Of a DNA stretch of 64,000 bases, positions 1 to 8,136 are shown one piece after another. Position numbers and translations under genes: made by a program. The stretch covers positions 682,001-746,000 of the forward strand of contig NZ_BSUK01000001.1 of assembly GCF_030161555.1 (NCBI RefSeq), read 5' to 3'. The notes beneath the pieces were generated by a model. The model searched no databases and was not told the DNA's origin. It saw nothing but the letters and a program-made list of their open reading frames with translations. Source of the DNA: Luteimicrobium album. Its GTDB lineage: Bacteria > Actinomycetota > Actinomycetes > Actinomycetales > Cellulomonadaceae. How positions within the stretch are numbered: the first letter of the stretch is position 1; every line of letters begins with the position of its first letter.

Positions 1-1750
1 GTCCGCAGCGGGTTGGCCGCGTCGTTCACGAGGTGGGTGCCCGACGACGTCGCGACCGTCCGCCCGACGCGCAGCGTGAGGTCGCGCAGCGTCCGCGAGG
101 ACTCGGCGAGGCGCCCGTCGACGTACACCCGCAGGCCCGCGCCCTGGTGGTAGTGCGAGCCGTCGCGGTCCCACAGCAGGGTCACGTTGTGGCCGTGGTA
201 CGGGACGTTCTCGGCCGCGAAGTGGTCCCACGACGCGGGCACGAGCGGCTGGATCTTCAGGGTGTCGCCGGCTTGCGGGCGCAGGCCGAGGAGGCCCGAG
301 AGCACGAGGTCGTCGAACGTCGAGTGGTTGTAGTCCTCGCTGTGGTTCGTGCCGTCGTAGATCCAGCGGTCCGCGTCGGGGTCGTGCGCCTCGGCGACGT
401 ACGGCTTCCCGTTCTTCGTCTGGGTCTTCGCGTAGGTCAGCAGAGACGCGGCGTAGTCGTCCTTCGTGATCGTCCTCTGCGCCGGGTAGTCGTCGAGCAG
501 GTTCGCGAGGCCGGTGAGGGTCTGCGAGGTCGAGAACGGCCAGCTCGGGCCGTCCCAGCGACAGCAGCTCCCGGCGTCCTTCATGAACAGCGGGCTGCGG
601 CGCTCGGCGGTCGTGGGTCCGAACGCGCTCGCGAAGCCCTGCGGGTCGAGGAGCTGGGCCCACGCCGTGGCGTCCTGCGGCTCGGCCGCGCCGAACATCC
701 AGGGAACGTAGCCGATCTCCTCGCGCGTGCTCGAGAGGTGGTGGTCGGGGTTGTCGTCGCGCGGCATGGCGTAGTAGAAGTGCCGGCTCGGGTCCCACAG
801 CCACTTCTGCATCGACGCCTGGATCGACGACGCGCGCTGGGCGTACTCGCGCGCCGTCGCCCGGTCGCCGAGCAAGCCCGCGATCGCGCTGATGGCGCGG
901 GCGTCGCCGTACTGGTACGAGTTGAGGGTCGGCCGGTAGCCGGCGCCGCCGTGGTACGGGTCGGACGACTCGTACGACGACGCCGAGTACTCCATCGCGT
1001 CCCAGACGGGCACCGACCAGTAGAGGCCGAGCGTCTTGTCGTACTGGCCGTCCCAGCCGCGGTACTGCTTCACGAGCGCGGGCAGCAGGTCCTCAGCCCG
1101 TCGACGTCGCCGGTCACCTGCGCCTGCTCGTAGGCGGCGGTCGCGAGCCAGACGCTGTACTCGTGTGCCCAGTCCGTCGTGTCCTTGTTGACGTCGTCGG
1201 TCGCGGGCTTCGCGCCCGCGCCCGGCCCGGTGAGCCAGAACCGGAGGTAGTCGTCCGCGTAGCTCGTGTCGCGCAGCCACCGGTTCTCGGTGAGCTGGTG
1301 CCCCGCCGCCGCGTTGATCGCCTGGTACGGGGCCGCGTAGCCGCAGCAGTCGAGGAACTCGGTCGAGATCCAGCCGTTCTCCGGGTCCGTGTAGCGCAGG
1401 TGCTCCTTGGCGACCTGCCAGCGGTAGTAGTAGACGTCCTGGATCGTCTGGTCCGGCAGGTCGACGAACGGGATGTTCGCCTCGTACCACTCCGGCTCGT
1501 CGAAGCCCTGGAGGTACGACGCGTCGTCGAGCACGTGCGTGCCCGCCCCGACGGACGGGTAGGCGGAGGCCGGGGCGGACGCGCCGCCGTGCGGTGCGCC
1601 GTCGGGCGGTGTGCCCGGCCGGGCGTGGGCGTTCGCGCCCGCCGCTCCGACGAGCGAGAGACCGGCCACGAGCGCGAGCACGCCGGCGGTTGCGACGGCG
1701 CGGCGCCAGCGCGCACGAGGCCGTGGGTCACGGGAGTGGTGCGTGATCAT
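1..1750 (-). CDS. Secreted MGH1-like/GH63-type glycoside hydrolase (partial, frameshifted)
   Basis: Probable exported glycosidase with an (alpha/alpha)6-barrel-type fold. The N-terminus has an Arg-rich region, a hydrophobic core and an Ala-rich cleavage region (ANAHA), a classical or Tat-like signal peptide. The mature part has many Trp/Tyr/Asp-rich barrel motifs (YYYRWQVAKEHL, EFLDCCGY, WDGQYDKT, NSYQYGDA, WIYDGTNHSEDYNHSTFDDL) typical of glucosidases related to mannosylglycerate hydrolase and GH63. The reading frame breaks near 1093: restoring one base joins GDVDGL to (K)DLLPALVKQY. The C-terminus runs off the window start. I chose ATG at 1750 because GGAGG lies six bases upstream; an upstream TTG is possible but has no ribosome site. 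It lies downstream of a sugar ABC importer but beyond a terminator, so it has its own promoter. Exact substrate is unknown. Confidence 0.75.
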
Positions 1751-1762
1751 CGTCAACCTCCA

Positions 1763-1776
1763 CGACAGCGTTGTCA
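1763..1776. promoter_or_regulatory. Possible LacI-type operator before the glycoside hydrolase
   Basis: Imperfect 14-bp palindrome, TGACAACGCTGTCG on the minus strand, with a central CG as in many LacI-family operators. It lies 13 bases upstream of the hydrolase start and just after the transport-operon terminator. No LacI gene is in the window, so this is an inference from shape and position. Confidence 0.35.
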
Positions 1777-1807
1777 GATTGGTGGGACGAGCAGGGCTGA
1801 TGCCCCT

Positions 1808-1845
1808 GCTCGGCCGGCGGGCGCCGAGGCACCCGCCGGCCGAGC
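1808..1845 (-). terminator. Hairpin ending the sugar transporter operon
   Basis: Perfect 14-bp GC stem (1808-1821 with 1832-1845) and a 10-base loop, directly after the stop of the second permease. No U-run follows, which is usual in GC-rich actinobacteria. Confidence 0.6.
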
Positions 1846-1850
1846 CGCGG

Positions 1851-2870
1851 TCAGGGAAGACGCCTCACGCGGGTGAGCGTCGTCTGGATCAGCACGACGA
1901 CCGCGAGGAACAGGCCGTTGGCGAGGTCGGACGCGGACGAGCCGTACTGCGACAGGTGCACCCCGATGAGGTTCTGGATCACGGCGAGGAGCAGCACGCC
2001 CGCGGCGGTGCCGAGGATGGACCCCGCGCCGCCGGTGAGCAGCGTCCCGCCGATGATCACGGCCGCGATCGCCGTCAGCTCGTACCCGACGCCGATGTTC
2101 GTGACGCCGGACTGCAGACGCGACGCATTGAGCATCCCGGCCGCACCCGCGATCGTCGCGGACAGCACGTAGACGAGCACCTTGGTACGCGCCACGGGCA
2201 GGCCCATGAGGAGCGCCGCGTTCTCGCTGCCGCCGATCGCGAACAGCGCCTGGCCGAACCGGGTCCGCATGAGCAGGATCCCACCGAGGACGAACAGGAT
2301 CACCGCGGTGAGGATCGGGCGCCACGTGCCGTCCCCGAGCCACAGGAACGCCGAGCCCTTGGGGACCAGGTACGTGTCGGTGCCCTCGGCCGAGATCGCC
2401 TGCAGGAGCCCGCGGGCGAACAGCATGCCCGCGAGCGTCACGATGAACGGCGCGAGCCGGGCCTTGGCGATGAGCGTGCCCTGCAGCAGCCCGAACAAGG
2501 CCGCCACGACGAGCGGCAGGAGGATCGCGACGAGGACGCCGCCGTGCCCCGCGCCCCAGGCCGCGAGCACGCCGCCCAGCGCGAACATCGAGCCGACCGA
2601 CAGGTCGATCCCGCCGGTGAGGATGACGAACGTCATCCCGAGCGCCAGGAGCGAGGTGTACGCGTTGCCGACGAGGATCGACTGGAAGTTCCCCCAGTCG
2701 GCGAACCCGTCGGAGAACGCGCACGCCGCCACGAACACGATCACCAGGGAGACGAGGCCGCCCTGCTGCTGCGCGATCCCGGTGATCCGCTCGAGCCGGG
2801 TCTCGCCGGTGACGTCGACGTTGACCGCGGGGTCCGGGCCCGCCGCGCTGGTCGGGCTGAGTGTGCTCAT
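1851..2870 (-). CDS. Sugar ABC transporter permease (YjfF/RbsC family)
   Basis: Inner-membrane permease of a carbohydrate uptake ABC transporter, 339 residues, with about eight to ten hydrophobic helices. It carries the BPD_transp_2 signatures VILTGGIDLSVGSM near residue 80 and ITAIAAVIIGG-like text (ELTAIAAVIIGGTLLTGGAGS) in the coupling region. Its ATG overlaps the stop of the preceding permease (ATGA), indicating translational coupling. With the adjacent permease it would form a heterodimeric channel, as in the galactofuranose importer YtfT/YjfF. A terminator hairpin follows the stop. Confidence 0.9.
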   Translation of the reverse strand: MSTLSPTSAAGPDPAVNVDVTGETRLERITGIAQQQGGLVSLVIVFVAACAFSDGFADWGNFQSILVGNAYTSLLALGMTFVILTGGIDLSVGSMFALGGVLAAWGAGHGGVLVAILLPLVVAALFGLLQGTLIAKARLAPFIVTLAGMLFARGLLQAISAEGTDTYLVPKGSAFLWLGDGTWRPILTAVILFVLGGILLMRTRFGQALFAIGGSENAALLMGLPVARTKVLVYVLSATIAGAAGMLNASRLQSGVTNIGVGYELTAIAAVIIGGTLLTGGAGSILGTAAGVLLLAVIQNLIGVHLSQYGSSASDLANGLFLAVVVLIQTTLTRVRRLP

Positions 2871-3838
2871 CGTCCGCTCCGTCCCCGCGCCGCGTACACG
2901 GCCCCGATGATGATGACGGCCTCGACCATCTGGCTGTAGGAGTTCTTCACGTTGTTCTGGATCAGGGTCGCGGCCACGAGCTGCATGAAGACGGCGCCCG
3001 CGACGGTGCCGAGCACCTTGATCCGTCCGCCCGTGAGCGGCGTGCCGCCCACGACGACGGCCGTGATGGCGCTGAGCTCGTAGTTCAGGCCGTAGTTGGA
3101 CGGGTCCGCGTAGCCGCCGTGCCCCACGAGGAAGACGCCCGCGATCGCCGCGAGCAGGCCCGAGATGATGTAGACGGCCACGAGGACGCGCTTGACGGGA
3201 AGCCCGGCGAGAGCGCTCGCTGCCCGGTTGTCGCCGATCGCCGTGAGCCGCCGGCCGAACGCGGTGCGGCGCACCACGAAGGCCACGACGAGCACGATGA
3301 CGACGGCGATCCACACCTCCTGGGGGATCCCGAACCAGCTGTCGAGGCCGAGCGCGCCGATCGTCTCGTCGGTCACGGACTTCGCGCTCGCGCCGTTCAG
3401 GATGACCGCGAACCCGCGGACACCGATCATGAGTGCGAGGGTCGCGATGATCGGCTGGACGTTCGCGACCGCGACCATGAGGCCCGCGAGCAGTCCCGAG
3501 ACGCACCCGGCGACCAGCGCGATGACGATCGACAGCCACGGCCCGTACCCCAGGTACAGCGGGATCACGGCCGACGACAGCGCGATCACGGCACCCACCG
3601 AGAGGTCGATGCCCTCGGTCGTGATGACGAGCGCCATGCCGAGCGCCACGATCAGGACCGGGACCACCTGGAAGGCCTGGACCCGGAAGTTGTCCATCGA
3701 GAAGAACGACGGCTTGATCGCGGTGTTGATCGCGATCAGCACGGCGATCGCGGCGTACACGCCGTAGTCCTGCAACCAGGTGACCACCCGGTTGCGGTCG
3801 AGCACGGCCGGCGTCGGCCGGACGGCGACGTCAGTCAT
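2867..3838 (-). CDS. Sugar ABC transporter permease (YtfT/RbsC family)
   Basis: Membrane permease of the same importer, 323 residues from ATG 3838, chosen because GGAGGAGAGG lies just before it; longer versions lack a ribosome site. It shows the family signature LVITTEGIDLSVGAVIALSS and the cytoplasmic coupling segment ELSAITAVVVGGTPLTGG. The start overlaps the ATPase stop by eight bases, and its own stop overlaps the next permease start, so the three genes form a tightly coupled operon. Two different permeases plus one double-ATPase match the YtfQRT-YjfF layout for furanose sugars; ribose or another pentose remains possible. Confidence 0.9.
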   Translation of the reverse strand: MTDVAVRPTPAVLDRNRVVTWLQDYGVYAAIAVLIAINTAIKPSFFSMDNFRVQAFQVVPVLIVALGMALVITTEGIDLSVGAVIALSSAVIPLYLGYGPWLSIVIALVAGCVSGLLAGLMVAVANVQPIIATLALMIGVRGFAVILNGASAKSVTDETIGALGLDSWFGIPQEVWIAVVIVLVVAFVVRRTAFGRRLTAIGDNRAASALAGLPVKRVLVAVYIISGLLAAIAGVFLVGHGGYADPSNYGLNYELSAITAVVVGGTPLTGGRIKVLGTVAGAVFMQLVAATLIQNNVKNSYSQMVEAVIIIGAVYAARGRSGR

Positions 3839-5473
3839 GCCTCTCCTCCTCGGTGGTGTCCGGCTCAGGTGCGCCCGGCGCACCGAGGTCCGGCTCGGGC
3901 GGGGCCTCGGCCAGGGTCGTCATGAGCGTGTCCTGGCTGACGTCGTCGCCCGTGAGCTCGCCGACCACGCGGCCGTCCTTGAGCACGACGACGCGGTCGG
4001 AGCCCTCGATGAGCTCGTCCAGCTCGGACGAGATGAGGAGCACGCCGAGGCCCTGCTCGGCGAGCTCGTTGATGACGCCCTGGACCTCGGCCTTGGCGCC
4101 GACGTCGATGCCGCGCGTCGGCTCGTCGAGGAGCAGCGCCTTCGGGTCGAGGCACAGGCATCGGGCCAGCAGGACCTTCTGCTGGTTCCCGCCCGAGAGC
4201 TCCGACACCCGCTGGTCCGGGCTCGACGCCTTGATGCGCAGTCGCTTCATGAAGTAGTCGACGATCTCGTCCTGCTTGGCCCGGTCGACCAGGCCGGCGC
4301 GCGTGATCCGCGGGAGCGCCGCGAGCACGATGTTCTCCCGCACCGACAGGCTCGGCACGATCCCCTCGGCCTTGCGGTCCTCGGGGAGCATGACGACGCC
4401 GGCCCGGATCGAGGCGGCGACCGTGCGCCGGGTGGTGGTCCCGCCGACCTCGACGGACCCGCCGTCGAGCGGGAGGGCACCCATGATGGCCTTCGCGGTC
4501 TCGCTGCGACCCGAGCCGAGCAGACCCCCGAGGCCCACGACCTCGCCGGGCCGGATCTCGACGGACACCCCGTCAAGCTGGTGACGCCGCTGCAGGTTCC
4601 GCGCGGCCACGACGGGCGCGCCCTTGACCTGGTGCTCGGCGTCCGCGAAGCCGGTCGCGCCGTGCGTGCGCACGTCGCCGATCTCGCGGCCGAGCATGAG
4701 CGAGACCAGGGTGATGCGGTCCACGGCGGACATGTCGTCGACACGGACAACGGCGCCGTCCCGCATCACCGTGACGCGGTCGCAGACCTGGTACAGCTCG
4801 TCGAGCCGGTGGCTCACGTAGACGATCGCGATGCCCTGGTCGCGCAGGCGGCGGATGACGCCGAACAGCGTCTCGACCTCGCGCGCCTCGAGCGACGACG
4901 TGGGTTCGTCCATGATCACGACGCGCGCGTCGATCTGCACGGCCCGCGCGATCGCAACCATCTGCTGCGCGCCGAGCCCGAGCGAGCGCAGCGGGCGCGC
5001 CGGGTTCACGTGCACGCCGTAGTCGCGCAGGATGTCGCGGGCCTCGCGCTTCATGCGCGTCGAGTCGATGAGCCCGTACCTGCGCGGCTCGCGCCCGAGG
5101 AACAGGTTCCGCGCGACGCTCATCATCGGGACGAGGTTGACCTCCTGGTAGATCGTGGAGATCCCCGCCTCCTGCGCGGCGAGCGGGCTCGCGAACGCGA
5201 CCTCCTCGCCGCGGAGCCGGACCTCGCCCTCGTCGGGCTCGTAGACCCCGGTCATCACCTTGATCAGGGTCGACTTCCCGGCGCCGTTCTCGCCGATGAG
5301 CGCGTGCACCTCCCCGGGCGCACCGCGAAGTCGACGCCGCGCAGGGCGTGCACGCCCGTGAACGACTTGTGCAGCCCCGTGACCTCGAGCACGGGAGCTG
5401 GGGCGGCCGTGCCGCCTGGCGGCGCGGCGGTCGGCTCTGCGGCCACCGGCTGTGCGCCCTGTGGTTGGACCAT
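3831..5473 (-). CDS. Sugar ABC transporter ATP-binding protein, two fused ATPase domains (frameshifted)
   Basis: Energises the sugar importer in the cytoplasm. Two nucleotide-binding domains are fused in tandem. The first has P-loop GENGAGKST, a signature region LGLGAQQMVAIARA and Walker B VVIMDEPTSSL. The second has a degenerate P-loop region (GLLGSGRSET), signature LSGGNQQKVLLARC and Walker B ALLLDEPTRGID. This asymmetry is normal for RbsA/MglA/YtfR. The frame breaks near 5316: a G4 run must be G5 so that VRPG continues as GEVHALIGENG. The restored protein is about 547 residues, slightly long because of a Pro/Ala-rich N-terminus and an acidic tail. ATG 5473 is preceded by AAAGG. The binding-protein gene lies 133 bases upstream across a hairpin. 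Confidence 0.9.
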
Positions 5474-5538
5474 CGGTGAGGCCTTTCTCAGCATCGCGGG
5501 TACGTCGTCGTACACGGAAGAGGGTGCCTGTCTCTGCG

Positions 5539-5585
5539 GGCCGGCCGCACGGGTCCCGTGGTCCCGGGAACCCGTGCGGCCGGCC
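5539..5585 (-). terminator. Intercistronic hairpin between binding protein and ATPase genes
   Basis: Perfect 16-bp stem (5539-5554 with 5570-5585) and a 15-base loop in the gap after the binding-protein gene. Such hairpins commonly attenuate or stabilise messages so that the binding protein is made in excess. The stem is seen; its effect is inferred. Confidence 0.6.
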
Positions 5586-5606
5586 GCACCCTCGTCGGCG
5601 CGTCCG

Positions 5607-6710
5607 TCAGTAGACGTCGCCGTTGTCGAGCGCTTCCTGGGCGTTGTCCTTCGTGAAGTGGTGGTCGGCGATGATGATGTTCGTCGGCGTGCCCTTGTCC
5701 GAGTAGAAGTCGGTGAGCGCCTGGAAGGCCAGCGGGCCGAACCGCGGGTTGGTCTCGACGTCGGAGAACATGACACCGGCGGCGACGTCCTTGACGGCGT
5801 CCTCGGTGCCGTCGATGCCGATCACCTGGATGTCCTTGCCGGGGGTCTTGCCCGCGGCCTTGATCGCCTGGATGGCGCCGAGGGCCATGGTGTCGTTCTC
5901 GGCGTAGACGCCCTTGATGTCCGGGTTGGACTGGAGGATCTGCTCCATGACCTTCTGGCCGGTCGCCTGGTCGAAGTTCGCGGTCTGCGAGGCGACGACC
6001 TTGAGGTTCGGCGACGACGCCGCGATCTCCTTCGTGAAGCCGTCCGTGCGCGCCTCGGCGACGTTGTTGCCGGAGGTGCCCTGGAGGATCGCGATGTTCC
6101 CGCCGTCGGGCAGGGCCTTGGCCATGTCCTGCGCGGCGATCTTCGCCTGGCCGGCAAAGTCAGAGCCGATGAAGCCGATGAAGTCGCTGCAGGCCGAGCC
6201 GTTGACCGTGCGGTCGATGGTGAGGATCGGAATCTTCTTGGCCTTCGCCTGGGCGAACGCCGGCGCGAGGCCGTCCGAGTTCTCCGGGGCGACGATGAGG
6301 ACCTTGGCACCCTGGGCGATCATGTCCTGGATGTCCGTGTTTTGCTGCTGGACGTTCGCGTTCGCGTTGCGCTGGATCAGCTTGATCCCCTGCGCCTTGG
6401 CCTCGTCGGTGATCGACTGGGTCTCGGTCGCGCGGAACGGGTTGCTCGTGGACTCCGACTGCGAGAAGCCGACCGTGACGTTCTTGAGGTCGATCTTGTC
6501 CGCGCCGTAGGTGGTGTACGTGCAGCTGTCGCCGGAAGAACCGGTCGACTGGACCTGCTGGGCGGCGGCACTGTTGCCGGCGGCCCCGCCGGTGGGCGAG
6601 CTCCCGCCGCTGTCATCCGCGCTCTTGGAGCAACCCGTGAGCGCGAGGGCGAGCGCCGTGCCGGCGACCACGACGACGGACGCGGTCCGCCGCTTGGAGG
6701 TGAGAGCCAT
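5607..6710 (-). CDS. Sugar ABC transporter substrate-binding lipoprotein (YtfQ-like, periplasmic-binding family 1/4)
   Basis: Extracytoplasmic sugar-binding protein, 367 residues. The N-terminus MALTSKRRTASVVVV leads to a lipobox ALALTGC, so it should be lipid-anchored at Cys. A Gly/Ser/Ala-rich linker precedes a two-lobed peripla_BP_4 domain: VGFSQSESTSNPFRATE, MIAQGAKVLIVAPEN, FIGFIGSDFAGQA, GVYAENDTMALGA and QVIGIDGTEDAV. The FSQ-E opening and the NDTMA/IDGT motifs match galactofuranose/ribose binding proteins. ATG 6710 is chosen over ATG 6713 because AGGAG then has a five-base spacer. It leads the transporter operon and lies 146 bases downstream of a DeoR regulator on the same strand. Confidence 0.9.
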   Translation of the reverse strand: MALTSKRRTASVVVVAGTALALALTGCSKSADDSGGSSPTGGAAGNSAAAQQVQSTGSSGDSCTYTTYGADKIDLKNVTVGFSQSESTSNPFRATETQSITDEAKAQGIKLIQRNANANVQQQNTDIQDMIAQGAKVLIVAPENSDGLAPAFAQAKAKKIPILTIDRTVNGSACSDFIGFIGSDFAGQAKIAAQDMAKALPDGGNIAILQGTSGNNVAEARTDGFTKEIAASSPNLKVVASQTANFDQATGQKVMEQILQSNPDIKGVYAENDTMALGAIQAIKAAGKTPGKDIQVIGIDGTEDAVKDVAAGVMFSDVETNPRFGPLAFQALTDFYSDKGTPTNIIIADHHFTKDNAQEALDNGDVY

Positions 6711-6780
6711 CATGTCTCCTTTGATCTCGATGGTTCGCGCGACTTCGCGCAAGTTGGGTGATGCGACCTCCATATTGAAC

Positions 6781-6846
6781 ACCAAACGATCAGAAGGTGG
6801 CAAGGATCGATCGTCAACGCGTCAGGTTCGTGACCAAACCGTGATC
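6781..6846 (-). promoter_or_regulatory. Promoter region of the sugar operon with repeated ACCAAAC blocks
   Basis: The gap between the DeoR gene and the binding-protein gene contains two direct ACCAAAC blocks, each followed within a few bases by GATC (6781-6791 and 6833-6846), about five helical turns apart. DeoR-family repressors often bind repeated short sites, so these are candidate operators. This is positional inference only. Confidence 0.3.
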
Positions 6847-6856
6847 GCTCTGGCAG

Positions 6857-7632
6857 CTACGCCGACGCGTCGACGGGTGCGACGTGCACGGAGACGCCCA
6901 GCGGACGGAGCTGTGCCAGCAGGTCCGGGTCGGCGTGCTCGTCCGTCACGAGGTGCGTGATCGCCTCGACCGGGACGGTCTGCATCATCGTGTCGACCCC
7001 GAGCTTGGTGTGGTCGGCGAGCACGACGACCTCCTGGGCGGCGCCCACGATCGCGCGGTCGATGCTCGCGGACTGGGCGTTCGGCGTCGAGAGCCCGCGC
7101 GAGACCGTGAAGCCGTTGCCCGACAGGAACGCGCGGCGGACCCGGATGCCCTGCAACGAGGACTCCGCGGCGCTGCCCACCAGCGCGAACGTCGAACCGC
7201 GCAGCGTGCCGCCCGTCATCACGACCTCGACCGACGAGCGAGCCAGCTCCTCCGCCACGAGCACCGAGTTCGTCACGACCGTGAGGTCCTGGAACTTCGC
7301 CAGCAGGCGTGCAAGCTCGCGCGTCGTGGTGCCGGCCCCCAGCACGACGGCGTCTCCCTCGGACACCAGGTCCGCCGCGACCGCCGCGATCGCCGCCTTC
7401 TCAGCTGCAGCCACCTGACTCTTCTGCTGGTACGTCTGCTCGTGCGTGAGACCACCGGGCCAGGCCGCTCCACCCCGCCGGCGATCGATCACGCCCTCCT
7501 GCTCCAGGATCCGCACATCCCGCCGGATCGTGACCTCGGACGCGTCGACGGCCGACGCGAGCTCACGCAGGAAGCGAGCCCACGGCTTCGCACCTGCTCG
7601 ACGATCGCCTGCCGACGTTCGAATGCGTGCAC
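6857..7632 (-). CDS. DeoR/GlpR-family transcriptional regulator (frameshifted)
   Basis: Probable sugar-phosphate-responsive repressor of the adjacent importer. An N-terminal winged helix-turn-helix (FERRQAIVEQV...ELASAVDASEVTIRRDVRILEQEGVIDR) is followed by the DeoR C-terminal sensor domain with SEGDAVVLGAGTTTRELARLL, VVTNSVLVAEEL and LADHTKLGVD. The frame breaks near 7580: one missing base separates VRSRGL from FLRELASAVD. Start GTG 7632 gives the family's usual length (about 258 residues) and has GGAGAG six bases upstream. It precedes the binding-protein gene on the same strand, so it may be autoregulated and control the operon. Confidence 0.85.
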
Positions 7633-7715
7633 GACCAGCTCTCCGTTCCCTCAGCAGCGACGCTCCATCGCCTCGTCGCGACCACCGTACGCGATCTTGA
7701 TCGGTTAGCGATCAT

Positions 7716-7746
7716 GTGAGCACGAACGTGACCGAATCGTGCTCAC
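7716..7746. promoter_or_regulatory. Perfect inverted repeat upstream of the DeoR gene
   Basis: GTGAGCACGA (7716-7725) pairs exactly with TCGTGCTCAC (7737-7746) across 11 bases. It sits 84 bases upstream of the DeoR start. It could be an operator or a hairpin; spacing suits either. Confidence 0.4.
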
Positions 7747-8136
7747 AGAGTGCCCAGATCCTCCGGACCCCGGTCAGTGGGCGCGGGACCCGCCCGCGCG
7801 CCCGTGCCGAGCACGGACTGACGCACCGACTCGGTGTCGAACGCATGCGCAACGCCGCGCTCGGCGACGCGCGAGGTGTGCGGGGCCGTGCTCCGCGACG
7901 CGAGAGGCCACGATCGGCGACCTCGGGGGCGGGGAAGGTGAGCCGGACCGACGGAGCCGGAGGCCGCGAGGGTGGGACGACGGCCGAGCGGGTGGGTACG
8001 GGGAGGTGGTGAAGGGCGTCAAGGAGTGCGCACGGCTCCCAGGGCCGAAGCACGACAGCCCGAACCACCTCGCCGCACCCGCCCGCGAACCCGCCCACGG
8101 CCCCCGCGAACCCGACCACGGACCTCGCGAACCCGA
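7747..8136. other. Long intergenic region without a convincing gene
   Basis: About 390 bases between the DeoR and flippase genes. Its main content is a 125-base dispersed repeat (7974-8098). Short reading frames through it show only Arg/Pro/Ala-rich composition and no recognisable domain or ribosome site. A run of GCGAACCCG-type units follows the repeat at about 8087-8140. Confidence 0.5.
7974..8098. repeat. Dispersed 125-bp repeat, copy A
   Basis: Closely matches 17965-18088 over its whole length, including the shared block GGGCGTCAAGGAGTGCGCAC and the shared block CCGAAGCACGACAGCCCGAA. Similarity stops abruptly at both ends. Both copies lie in gene gaps. Function is unknown; it may be a non-autonomous mobile or palindromic unit. 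Confidence 0.8.

Noticed and set aside
1739..1756. MTMITH-like start of the glycoside hydrolase, as in lacZ-alpha vectors
   Set aside because: Only the first few residues match and the first codon would be TTG without a ribosome site. The following sequence is a GC-rich actinobacterial signal peptide, so it is not vector contamination.
3780..6761. Very long open frame on the plus strand opposite the sugar transporter
   Set aside because: Antisense to clear ABC genes; Arg/Asp/Val-rich composition from GC-rich third positions, no domain and no ribosome site. Similar shadows occur across the window (for example 10641-14564 and 49980-53261).
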